Shown here one piece after another: positions 1-7,816 of a DNA stretch of 8,067 nucleotides. Origin of the DNA: Polyangium sp. (in: bacteria) (GTDB taxonomy: Bacteria; Myxococcota_A; Polyangia; Palsa-1104); the NCBI GenBank assembly GCA_025450955.1, contig JANWLJ010000094.1, positions 1 through 8,067 of the forward strand, read 5' to 3'. Within the stretch, counting starts at the first letter, position 1, and every line of letters begins with the position of its first letter. The notes under the pieces were generated by a model. The model did no database searches. It had not been told where the DNA came from and saw only the letters and a list, made by a program, of their open reading frames with translations. The position numbers were made by a program, and so were the translations under genes.

Positions 1-1986
1 AAGGGCGACAACCAGCGGATGATCGATCAGTTCAAGAAAAGAGAAAAAGAGCTTACCGACCTTGTAAATGCACGCACGCTCGAACTGCAGCAAAAGAACG
101 AAGAGCTCATCCGCACCCAAAAATACAAGGAACAATTCCTTGCAAACATGAGCCATGAGATCCGCACGCCGATGAACGCGATCATCGGCATGGCCGATCT
201 GCTCGGGGAGACCACGCTCGACGCCGAGCAGCGGCGCTACGTGGAGATCCTGCGCTCGGCCGGCAAGCACCTGCTCGGGCTGGTCAATGACGTGCTCGAT
301 CTGTCCCACGTCGAGTCGGGCCACCTGACCTTGAACGATGTCGACTTTCGTCCCCGCGAGCCGGTCGAGCAGACGATCGAGCTGATGCTGCCGCGCGCGC
401 GAGAGAAGCGGCTCGAGATTCAGTATCGGGTGAGCCCGGAGGTGCCGTCGCTCTTGTGCGGCGATCCGCAGCGGCTCCGCCAGGTGCTGGTCAACCTGGT
501 CGGAAACGCGATCAAGTACACCGAGCGCGGCACGGTGAAGGTGACGGTCGAGAGCGATCCCGACGGCGCCGAGGCGAGCGCGCTCCGCTTCTCCGTCGAG
601 GACACCGGCGTCGGGGTGCCGCCCGGCGAACGCGAGGCGATCTTCGAGCGCTACATCCGACTGCCCGAGCGGAGCGAGCGCGGGCCGGAGGGCAGCGGGC
701 TCGGCCTGACGATCGCGCGCCAGCTCGTGCAGCTCCTCGGCGGCAGGATCTGGGTCGAGGAGCGCCCGGGAGGCGGATCGATCTTTCGCTTCACCGCGCG
801 CTTCGAGCCGGCGCGCGGCCAGCGCCATCCGTCGGGGGCCAGCGCCTCTTTGAATCTGCTCGGGCTGCGGGTGCTGGCGGTGGCGTGCGAGCCGACCACC
901 CGCATCGTCCTGCGCGAGATGCTCGTCGACTGGGGCGGCGCGGTGGTCGAGGCGTGCAGCGCCGAGGAGGCGCTCAGCGAGGTGGCTCAGGCCGGGTTCG
1001 CGGTGGCGATCCTCGACTGCCATGGCCTGGAGATGCCGATCCTCGAGTTGGCGCAGAAGATCGTGGCGCTCGGCGACGCGGCGCCGTCCGTGATCCTGGT
1101 GACGCTCGAGCCGGTCGACGAGGCCGCGGCGCGGCGGGCCGGAGTGAGCGCGCGGCTGCTCAAGCCGCTTCGGCGCCGCGATCTCGCCGACGCGCTCTCG
1201 CTCGCGGTGAGCGGCCGCCAGACCTGGGCCTCGACCGAGTCGACCCTGCCGCCGGTCGCCGAGCGGCCGCTCTCGATCTTGATCGTCGACGACGCGCCGG
1301 AGAATCGCCTGCTCGTCGAAGCCTACCTGCGCGGCCAGCCGCACACGCTCGGGCTGGCCAAAAACGGCGCCGAGGCGCTCGAGCGGTTCGCCGAGCAGCG
1401 CTGGGACGTGGTGCTGATGGACGTGCAGATGCCGGTGATGGACGGCTACGTGGCGACCCGCGCGATGCGAAAGCTCGAGACCGAGCGCGGCTGGCCCAAG
1501 GCGGCGATCCTCGCGCTCACCGCCGACGCGATGCCCCACCACGTCGAGGCGGCGCTCGCCGCCGGCTGCACCAGCCACCTCGCCAAGCCGCTTCGCCGCC
1601 AGGCGCTCCTGGTCGCGCTCTCGATCGCGGCGCGCCAGCCGCGGCAGGCGCCCGCGCCGGCGCCCGTCGCGTCGGCCGAGCTGGTCATGGTCGATCCGCT
1701 GATCGCCGATCTGGTGCCCGCGTTCCTCGACGGACGGCGGCGCGATCTGAGCGCCATCGACGCCAGCCTCGCCGACGGCGATCTGGAGGCGCTCGCCGCC
1801 ATCGGCCACACCATCCGCGGGATCGCCGGCAGCTACGGCTTCCGCCGCATCGGCGAGATGGGCTCCGAGCTCGAGGCCTACGCCCGCGCCGGCGATCTCG
1901 ATCGCCTGCGCCGCCTGCGCGAGGAGCTGGCCGCGCACCTAGAGCGGGTGCGAGTGGTTCGCCGCGCTTCCGACGACGCGCGCTGA
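1..1986 (+). CDS. Hybrid sensor histidine kinase with two receivers and HPt domain, 5'-partial
   Basis: Tripartite phosphorelay kinase. The frame is open to the window edge (codons before the ATG at 19 read K-G-D-N-Q-R), so the sensor part and true start lie upstream. Numbering from that ATG, a charged coiled coil (about 1-40) leads into HisKA with H-box SHEIRTP and phospho-acceptor His46. HATPase_c follows: N-box NLVGNAIKYT (159-168), G1 DTGVGV (195-200), G2 GSGLGL (225-230). A first receiver-like domain (about 283-398) keeps Asp333, Thr362 and Lys382 but has Ala-Cys where the acidic Mg2+-binding pair should be, so it is probably degenerate. The second receiver (about 418-540) is intact: Asp424/Asp425, Asp468, Thr501, Lys523. 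A C-terminal HPt domain (about 555-645) has His597 in HTIRGIAGSYG. The TGA lies 16 bp from the stop of the convergent NtrC-type regulator, a plausible phosphorelay partner (inference). The signal sensed cannot be seen. Confidence 0.93.
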   Translation, partial: KGDNQRMIDQFKKREKELTDLVNARTLELQQKNEELIRTQKYKEQFLANMSHEIRTPMNAIIGMADLLGETTLDAEQRRYVEILRSAGKHLLGLVNDVLDLSHVESGHLTLNDVDFRPREPVEQTIELMLPRAREKRLEIQYRVSPEVPSLLCGDPQRLRQVLVNLVGNAIKYTERGTVKVTVESDPDGAEASALRFSVEDTGVGVPPGEREAIFERYIRLPERSERGPEGSGLGLTIARQLVQLLGGRIWVEERPGGGSIFRFTARFEPARGQRHPSGASASLNLLGLRVLAVACEPTTRIVLREMLVDWGGAVVEACSAEEALSEVAQAGFAVAILDCHGLEMPILELAQKIVALGDAAPSVILVTLEPVDEAAARRAGVSARLLKPLRRRDLADALSLAVSGRQTWASTESTLPPVAERPLSILIVDDAPENRLLVEAYLRGQPHTLGLAKNGAEALERFAEQRWDVVLMDVQMPVMDGYVATRAMRKLETERGWPKAAILALTADAMPHHVEAALAAGCTSHLAKPLRRQALLVALSIAARQPRQAPAPAPVASAELVMVDPLIADLVPAFLDGRRRDLSAIDASLADGDLEALAAIGHTIRGIAGSYGFRRIGEMGSELEAYARAGDLDRLRRLREELAAHLERVRVVRRASDDAR

Positions 1987-2002
1987 TCGCGGAGCTTGAC
2001 GG

Positions 2003-3421
<1,419 letters not shown>

Positions 3422-3441
3422 GACGCCCCATTCGCGCCGGT

Positions 3442-3469
3442 AGTCTACCTCAAAACCGGGGCGGGTCAG
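3442..3469 (-). promoter_or_regulatory. Possible sigma-70-type promoter for the response regulator
   Basis: On the minus strand CTGACC (-35-like, 4 of 6 matches) and TAGACT (-10-like, 4 of 6 matches) are 16 bp apart, with the -10 about 20 bp from the ATG at 3421. The -35 overlaps a GGTCAGC half-site that also occurs in the nearby palindrome, which would allow autoregulation. The match is weak and could be chance. Confidence 0.25.
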
Positions 3470-3470
3470 C
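3464..3470 (+). promoter_or_regulatory. Additional GGTCAGC half-site
   Basis: GGTCAGC here repeats the left arm of the 18-bp palindrome. It lies exactly 33 bp upstream of that arm (3497-3503), about three helical turns, so both would face the same side of the DNA. Paired sites on one face are common for NtrC-family dimers. The second arm of a dyad here is poorly conserved. Confidence 0.35.
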
Positions 3471-3494
3471 CGCGGCCTATTTTCGCGCCCGCGA

Positions 3495-3512
3495 CCGGTC
3501 AGCGCTGACCGG
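3495..3512. promoter_or_regulatory. Perfect 18-bp palindrome, candidate enhancer site for the NtrC-type regulator
   Basis: CCGGTCAGCGCTGACCGG is a perfect inverted repeat with 9-bp arms and no spacer. Its centre is about 50 bp upstream of the -24 element and about 75 bp upstream of the predicted start site of the operon. It is also about 82 bp upstream of the regulator's own ATG. Fis-type HTH dimers of the NtrC family bind such dyads upstream of sigma-54 promoters. Assignment to this particular regulator is inferred from position. Confidence 0.6.
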
Positions 3513-3552
3513 ATTCTCCGCGCCGGCGGGCGGAGGCGCGGCGCGATTGCGA

Positions 3553-3568
3553 TGGCGCACGCTTTGCT
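3553..3568 (+). promoter_or_regulatory. Sigma-54 (-24/-12) promoter of the envelope operon
   Basis: TGGCGCACGCTTTGCT matches the -24/-12 consensus TGGCACG-N4-TTGCW at 10 of 12 positions. The invariant GG (3554-3555) and GC (3566-3567) have the required 10-bp gap, and the -12 box TTGCT is perfect. Transcription would start near 3579, giving a leader of about 19 nt that contains the AGGAGG ribosome site and then the ATG at 3598. The divergent gene encodes a sigma-54 activator, which supports the call. Confidence 0.72.
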
Positions 3569-3584
3569 CAGTGGCGGCGGCGAC

Positions 3585-3590
3585 AGGAGG
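3585..3590 (+). promoter_or_regulatory. Strong ribosome binding site AGGAGG for the DUF481-like gene
   Basis: A perfect AGGAGG lies 7 nt before the ATG at 3598. It decides the start against an in-frame ATG at 3547, which would lie inside the regulatory region and upstream of the predicted transcription start. Confidence 0.85.
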
Positions 3591-3597
3591 AAGCTCA

Positions 3598-4506
3598 ATG
3601 AGAACCCGTCTCGTGCCCGCCATCGCCTGGCTCGCCGTTTCGCTGACGAGCCTGTCGGCGTTTGCCGACGATCCGCACTTCACCTACGGCAAGCAGGAAG
3701 ACACCAAAGGCAAGATCGTCTGGAAGGCGAGCGTCAACGCCGGGCTGGTGCTCAACACCGGCAACGCCAACAGCTTCGCCTTCAACGCCGGCGGCACCGC
3801 GTCGATGAACGACGGCAAGAACCGCCTGCAGCTCGACGTGAACGGCTCGTACGCGCGCGCCACCGCGATCTCGGCGAGCGACGCGAACATGAACGGCGTG
3901 ATCGATCGCGGCGAGATCGCTCACACCAGCAGCACCTCGGCGGCGCTCTGGGGCGCCAAGCTCCGCTACGATCGCTTCCTCACCCCCAACAACTCACTCT
4001 ACCTGGCCGCGTTCGCCACCGGCAACCAGCCGGCCGGCATCAACGTCGCCACCGGCGCGCAGGCCGGCTACAGCCGTCAGCTCTTCAAGAGCGACCGGCA
4101 GCTCCTGGTCGCCGAGCTTGGCTACGACTTCACCTACCAGAACAACGTCACCGGGCCCGATCTCGACATCCACTCGGCGCGCGGCTTCGCCGGCTACACC
4201 CTCACGCTCAGCAAGGACATCGGCCTCCTGTTCGGCGCCGAGGTGCTGTGCACCCTGAACCCGCTGCCCGGGTTCGCCCCCGGCACCACCGTCGGCGCGT
4301 TCGGCGACACGCGGGTCAACGGCAACGCGGCGCTCACCGCGCGGCTGTGGAAGAACATCGCCTTCCAGCTCTCGGTCCTCGCCCGCTACACGACGGATCC
4401 GGCGCCGCTGCCGGCCTTCAGCACCCCGTTCGCCACCGGCTATGTGCCGCAGGCGGAGCCACTCGACACGGTGACGAGCCTCTCGCTCGTCGTCACCCTT
4501 CTGTGA
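3598..4506 (+). CDS. DUF481-like outer-membrane beta-barrel protein with an EF-hand-type loop
   Basis: A 302-residue exported protein. A Sec signal peptide (residues 1-23, basic start, hydrophobic core, cleavage after AFA before Asp24) is followed by alternating beta-strand sequence typical of a barrel. The segment GLVLNTGNANSFAF (about 49-62) resembles the N-terminal signature of DUF481, the family of salt-induced outer-membrane proteins such as YdiY. The later GYSRQLF and LGYDFTYQN segments also fit. This family call is recognition by eye, without a profile search. Between two predicted strands, residues 95-106 (DANMNGVIDRGE) match a canonical EF-hand calcium loop, unusual in a barrel protein. 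The last residues are LVVTLL, without the aromatic terminus usual for BAM substrates. It is the first gene of a three-gene operon behind a sigma-54-like promoter, with 14 bp to the next gene. Biochemical function is unknown; pore, adhesion or structural roles are all possible. Confidence 0.85.
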   Translation: MRTRLVPAIAWLAVSLTSLSAFADDPHFTYGKQEDTKGKIVWKASVNAGLVLNTGNANSFAFNAGGTASMNDGKNRLQLDVNGSYARATAISASDANMNGVIDRGEIAHTSSTSAALWGAKLRYDRFLTPNNSLYLAAFATGNQPAGINVATGAQAGYSRQLFKSDRQLLVAELGYDFTYQNNVTGPDLDIHSARGFAGYTLTLSKDIGLLFGAEVLCTLNPLPGFAPGTTVGAFGDTRVNGNAALTARLWKNIAFQLSVLARYTTDPAPLPAFSTPFATGYVPQAEPLDTVTSLSLVVTLL

Positions 4507-4507
4507 C

Positions 4508-4513
4508 GGAGGA
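4508..4513 (+). promoter_or_regulatory. Ribosome binding site GGAGGA for the OmpA-like gene
   Basis: GGAGGA lies 7 nt before the ATG at 4521, inside the 14-bp gap after the preceding stop codon. It fixes the start even though the reading frame is open far upstream. Confidence 0.85.
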
Positions 4514-4520
4514 GACGTCC

Positions 4521-5618
4521 ATGCGCAAAACGATCGCCTTTACGACGCTCCTCCTCTCGCTCGGCTTCGGGATTTCGCCGGCGCGCGCCGACGTGACCAT
4601 CGAGGCCGGCGCGTTCGGCGGCGGCCACTTCTTCTCCGACACCGACAAGCTCGGCCGCAGCCATGACGCGCCGGCGTCGAACGCGCTCGAGCACTCGGGG
4701 CTGTTCGGTCTGCGGGTTGGCTTTCTCCTGCACCCGCGCCTTCAGCTCGAGGCCGAGCTCGCGCTGGTGCCGACCCAGACGCAAGATCACGCCGCCTCGG
4801 TGCTCGCCTTCAACTATCGCGGCCACCTGCTGGTCAATCTGCTCACCGGACGGGTGCGGCCGTTTCTGCTCGCCGGTGGCGGCGCGGTGACCTCGAGCTC
4901 GTCGGATTCGGACATCTTGCGCCAGGACACCAAGGGCGAGCTGCACGCCGGCGCCGGCCTCGCGGTCGACCTCGGCTGCCAGTGGGGGCTCCGGCTCGAC
5001 GGGCGGGTCGAATTCGTGCGCGCCACCCGCGGCATCTATTTTACCGAGGACGGCGAGATCATGCTCGGGCTCTACGGACGGTTCGGAAAGAGCGTGACCG
5101 AGAAGTGCACCAGGCCGGTGGCGGTGGTCACGCCGGTGATCGCGCCGGTGGTCGCGCCAGTGGTCGCGCCGGTGGTCGCGCCCAAGCCGGTGGCGGTGGT
5201 CGCGCCTGCGCCGGTCGCCGAGCCCGCGCCGGTCGCCGAGCCCGAGCCCGCGCCGGAGCCGCCGCCCGCGGTCAAGGCGTTTACCGGCAAGGTGGAGGGC
5301 ATCGCGTTCGGAAACGGTAAAGCGGTGATTCTCCCGTCGTCGTTTCCGGTGCTCGATCGCGCGGCGAAGATGCTGACCGATTATCCTGAGGTGAAGCTCG
5401 AGATTCAGGGATATACCGATAATACCGGTTCGCAAAAGAAGAACATTGCGCTGGCGCAGGGGCGAGCCGATGCGGTAAAGAGCTACCTCGTGAATCAGGG
5501 CATCTCCGCGGATCGATTGACGTCCAAGGGCTACGGCCCGGCGCACCCGATCGCGGACAACGCAACCCAGGCGGGTCGCGCCCAGAACCGCCGCGTCGAA
5601 TTCGAGCTGATCAAATGA
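4521..5618 (+). CDS. OmpA-family outer-membrane protein: beta-barrel, Pro-rich linker, peptidoglycan-binding domain
   Basis: A 365-residue protein expected to tie the outer membrane to the peptidoglycan. It has a signal peptide (1-23, cleavage after ARA), then an OmpA-type small barrel (about 24-190) with alternating hydrophobic strands such as LFGLRVGFLL and RPFLLAGGGA. A Pro/Ala/Val-rich linker (about 199-250) is built of short tandem repeats. The OmpA_C domain (about 255-365) contains GYTDNTG and NIALAQGRADAV; Asp300 and Arg315 occupy the positions known in this family to hold the diaminopimelate of peptidoglycan, with the usual 15-residue spacing. Two cysteines (Cys153 and Cys196) could form a disulfide in the periplasm. 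The ATG at 4521 is chosen from the signal peptide and GGAGGA site. The stop overlaps the next start in ATGA, so translation of the two genes is probably coupled. DNA for the OmpA_C core (about 5380-5460) is visibly more AT-rich than the surroundings. Confidence 0.93.
   Translation: MRKTIAFTTLLLSLGFGISPARADVTIEAGAFGGGHFFSDTDKLGRSHDAPASNALEHSGLFGLRVGFLLHPRLQLEAELALVPTQTQDHAASVLAFNYRGHLLVNLLTGRVRPFLLAGGGAVTSSSSDSDILRQDTKGELHAGAGLAVDLGCQWGLRLDGRVEFVRATRGIYFTEDGEIMLGLYGRFGKSVTEKCTRPVAVVTPVIAPVVAPVVAPVVAPKPVAVVAPAPVAEPAPVAEPEPAPEPPPAVKAFTGKVEGIAFGNGKAVILPSSFPVLDRAAKMLTDYPEVKLEIQGYTDNTGSQKKNIALAQGRADAVKSYLVNQGISADRLTSKGYGPAHPIADNATQAGRAQNRRVEFELIK
5133..5180 (+). repeat. Tandem 12-bp repeat (four copies) in the OmpA-like linker
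   Basis: Four consecutive 12-bp units of consensus CCGGTGGTCGCG encode Pro-Val-Val-Ala. Copies 2 and 4 are identical; copy 1 has ATC for GTC and copy 3 has CCA for CCG. The unit is in frame, so changes in copy number would alter linker length without a frameshift. Confidence 0.9.
5208..5243 (+). repeat. Tandem 18-bp repeat (two copies) in the OmpA-like linker
   Basis: Two identical units GCGCCGGTCGCCGAGCCC encode Ala-Pro-Val-Ala-Glu-Pro. They continue the low-complexity linker just before the peptidoglycan-binding domain and look like a recent in-frame duplication. Confidence 0.9.
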
Positions 5619-7816
5619 AAACGCCCCCGAAACACCGTTGGAAGTTTCACCGCGCGGGCGGCGTGGACCAGGTGACGCTGCGCGACGGCGCAGATCTGGC
5701 TCACCTCGACGAGCTCGATCCCAAATTGTGGGTCGCCCTCGCGATGCCGACCCGCGGCGTTCACCTCGAGCCGAAGCTGCTCGATGCGATCGACGCCGAC
5801 AAGGATGGACGGGTGCGGCTGCCGGAGGTGCTTTCGGCGGTGCGCTGGGCGACGGCGAGCCTGACGAACCCCGACGATCTGCTCAAGGGCGGCGATCGGC
5901 TCACGATCCAGGCGATCAAAGATCCGACGCTGCAGGCGGGCGCGGCGCGCATCCTCCAAAACCTCGGCCGCTCGGGCGCGCAGGAGATCACGATCGAAGA
6001 TCTCGCCGACACCGCCAAGATCTTCGCCGAGACCAAGTTCAACGGCGACGGGGTGGTGCCGGCCGAGTCGGCCGAGGATGAGGCCACGAGGCAGGTGATC
6101 GCCGACATCCTCGCCACCCGCGACGCGGTCATCGATCGCAGCGGCAAGCCGGGGGTCAACGCCGCGCTCACCGACGCCTTCTTCGCCGAGGTCGAGGCGC
6201 TCACCGCGTGGGAGAAGAGCGCCGGCGCGCAGGCGCTGCCGCTCGGCGCCGAGACCGCCGTGGCCGCCGACGCGACCCGCGCGGTGCGCGCCAAGATCGA
6301 CGACTTCTTCACCCGCTGCCGCATCGCCGCCGTCGATGCGCGGGCGGCCGCCGCGCTCTCGGGCTCGGACGCCGATCTGGCGGCGCTGGCGATGAAGGAT
6401 CTCGACGCCGCCCTGCAAGAGGTGGCGCGGCTGCCGCTGGCGCGCATCGAGGCCGGCGGCGCGCTGCCGCTCGGCGCTTCGGCGGGCGTGAACCCGGCGT
6501 GGTCGGAGGCGGTGCGCACCTTCGCCGCCGCCGCGGTGCCCCCGCTTCTCGGTGGTGCGCGCGCGACCCTGTCGTTCGAAGACTGGACCACCATCAAGTC
6601 CAAGCTGGCGGGCTACGAGGCGTGGCGGGCGAACAAGCCGACCGGTGCGGCGGAGAAGCTCGGCCTGGAGCGGCTGCGCGCGATCGCGGCCGGCGACGCC
6701 AAGGCGAAGATCGCCGGGCTCATCCAAAAAGATCTCGCGCTCGAGGCGGAGAGCGCGCAGGTGGCGGGCGTCGAGAAGCTGCTGCTGTTTCAGCGCGACC
6801 TCGGCCGGCTTCTGAACAATTTTGTCAACTTCTCCGACTTCTACGGCCGGCGCGGCGCGGTGTTTCAGACCGGCACCCTGTTTCTCGACGGACGCGGCTG
6901 CAACCTCTGCCTCGAGGTGAGCGACGCGGCCAAGCACGGCGCGCTGGCGGCGATGGCCGGCGCCTATCTCGCCTACTGCGACTGCACCCGGCCGGGCGGC
7001 GAGAAGAAGACCATCGTCGCCGCCTTCACCGACGGAGATTCGGACAACCTGCTCGTCGGCCGAAACGGCATCTTCTTCGATCGCCTCGGACGCGACTGGG
7101 ACGCGACCATCACCAAGATCGTCGCCAACCCGATCAGCATCCGCGAGGCGTTCTGGGCGCCGTACAAAAAGCTGGTGCGGCTCATCGAAGAGCAGGTGGG
7201 CAAGCGCGCGGCCAAGGCCGACGCAGAGGCCAACCAGAAGATCGCCACCACCGCCGCGCAGGTCGCCGAGTCCGACAAGGAGAAGCCGGCGGCCAAGGCG
7301 CCCGAGCCGTCGAAGATCGACGTCGGAACGGTGGCGGCGATCGGCGTCGCGGTGGGCGGCATCGGCGCGATGCTGACCGGAATTCTCGCCGCCTTCTTCG
7401 GGCTCGGGTTGTGGATGCCGCTCGGCGTCCTCGCGGTGCTGCTGCTCATCTCCGGCCCATCGATGCTGCTCGCGTTCATCAAGCTCAGGCAGCGCAACCT
7501 CGGTCCGCTGCTCGACGCCAACGGCTGGGCGATCAATGGGCGGGCGCGGATCAACGTTCCGTTCGGCGGTGCGCTCACCGACGTGGCGCGGCTGCCGCCC
7601 GGCGCCGAGCGCTCGCTCAAAGATCCCTACGCGGAGAAGAGCCGGCCGTGGGGGCTCTACACCTGTTTCCTGGTGCTGGTGGCGGTCGGCTTCGCCTGGT
7701 ACGTCGGGCGGCTCGATCGCTATCTGCCGCCGCGGGTGCAGGTGCAAAACGTGCTCGGGCGGCAGATCAAGAGCGCGTCGGCCGCGCCGATTCCGGTCCC
7801 ACCGCCGCTGAAGTGA
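5615..7816 (+). CDS. Uncharacterised 733-residue membrane protein with EF-hand and CxxC...CxC motif
   Basis: I recognise no characterised family. There is no signal peptide. The long N-terminal part (1 to about 568) is mostly helical. Residues 60-71 (DADKDGRVRLPE) fit the EF-hand calcium loop with acidic or polar ligands at 1, 3, 5 and 12 and Gly at 6. A second loop, 141-152 (KFNGDGVVPAES), looks like a degenerate EF-hand that has lost ligands at 1 and 12. A possible metal site is C429-x-x-C432 with C455-x-C457. A charged linker (about 525-568) leads to hydrophobic segments at about 570-596, 601-622 and 678-697. Between the second and third lies a distinctive stretch (LLDANGWAINGRARINVPFG, 632-651). 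Positive residues after the second helix suggest a cytoplasmic N-terminus, one periplasmic hairpin, a cytoplasmic 623-677 loop and a short periplasmic Pro-rich tail. The start overlaps the OmpA-like stop (ATGA). Location and calcium binding are inferred. Confidence 0.9.
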   Translation: MKTPPKHRWKFHRAGGVDQVTLRDGADLAHLDELDPKLWVALAMPTRGVHLEPKLLDAIDADKDGRVRLPEVLSAVRWATASLTNPDDLLKGGDRLTIQAIKDPTLQAGAARILQNLGRSGAQEITIEDLADTAKIFAETKFNGDGVVPAESAEDEATRQVIADILATRDAVIDRSGKPGVNAALTDAFFAEVEALTAWEKSAGAQALPLGAETAVAADATRAVRAKIDDFFTRCRIAAVDARAAAALSGSDADLAALAMKDLDAALQEVARLPLARIEAGGALPLGASAGVNPAWSEAVRTFAAAAVPPLLGGARATLSFEDWTTIKSKLAGYEAWRANKPTGAAEKLGLERLRAIAAGDAKAKIAGLIQKDLALEAESAQVAGVEKLLLFQRDLGRLLNNFVNFSDFYGRRGAVFQTGTLFLDGRGCNLCLEVSDAAKHGALAAMAGAYLAYCDCTRPGGEKKTIVAAFTDGDSDNLLVGRNGIFFDRLGRDWDATITKIVANPISIREAFWAPYKKLVRLIEEQVGKRAAKADAEANQKIATTAAQVAESDKEKPAAKAPEPSKIDVGTVAAIGVAVGGIGAMLTGILAAFFGLGLWMPLGVLAVLLLISGPSMLLAFIKLRQRNLGPLLDANGWAINGRARINVPFGGALTDVARLPPGAERSLKDPYAEKSRPWGLYTCFLVLVAVGFAWYVGRLDRYLPPRVQVQNVLGRQIKSASAAPIPVPPPLK

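Noticed and set aside
19..21. ATG at 19 as the true start of the hybrid kinase
   Set aside because: The frame is open to base 1, and the visible protein begins in mid coiled coil with no sensor domain, so the gene almost certainly starts before the window.
3547..3597. Earlier in-frame ATG for the DUF481-like gene
   Set aside because: It lies upstream of the predicted transcription start and lacks a ribosome site, and it would bury the signal peptide; AGGAGG points to 3598.
3422..3598. N-terminal extension of the response regulator to an ATG at 3598
   Set aside because: The extra residues have no receiver similarity, and the stretch holds the palindrome and sigma-54-like promoter; the ATG at 3421 starts right at the receiver domain.
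4440..5546. Minus-strand frame antisense to the OmpA-like gene, with HRRDH-type repeats
   Set aside because: The repeats simply mirror the 12-bp linker repeat on the other strand; no supporting start site.
5531..7747. Minus-strand open frame of about 738 codons antisense to the 733-residue membrane-protein gene
   Set aside because: Composition is dominated by Arg, Gly, His and Glu without hydrophobic patterning; the plus strand has the signature motifs, membrane helices and operon linkage.
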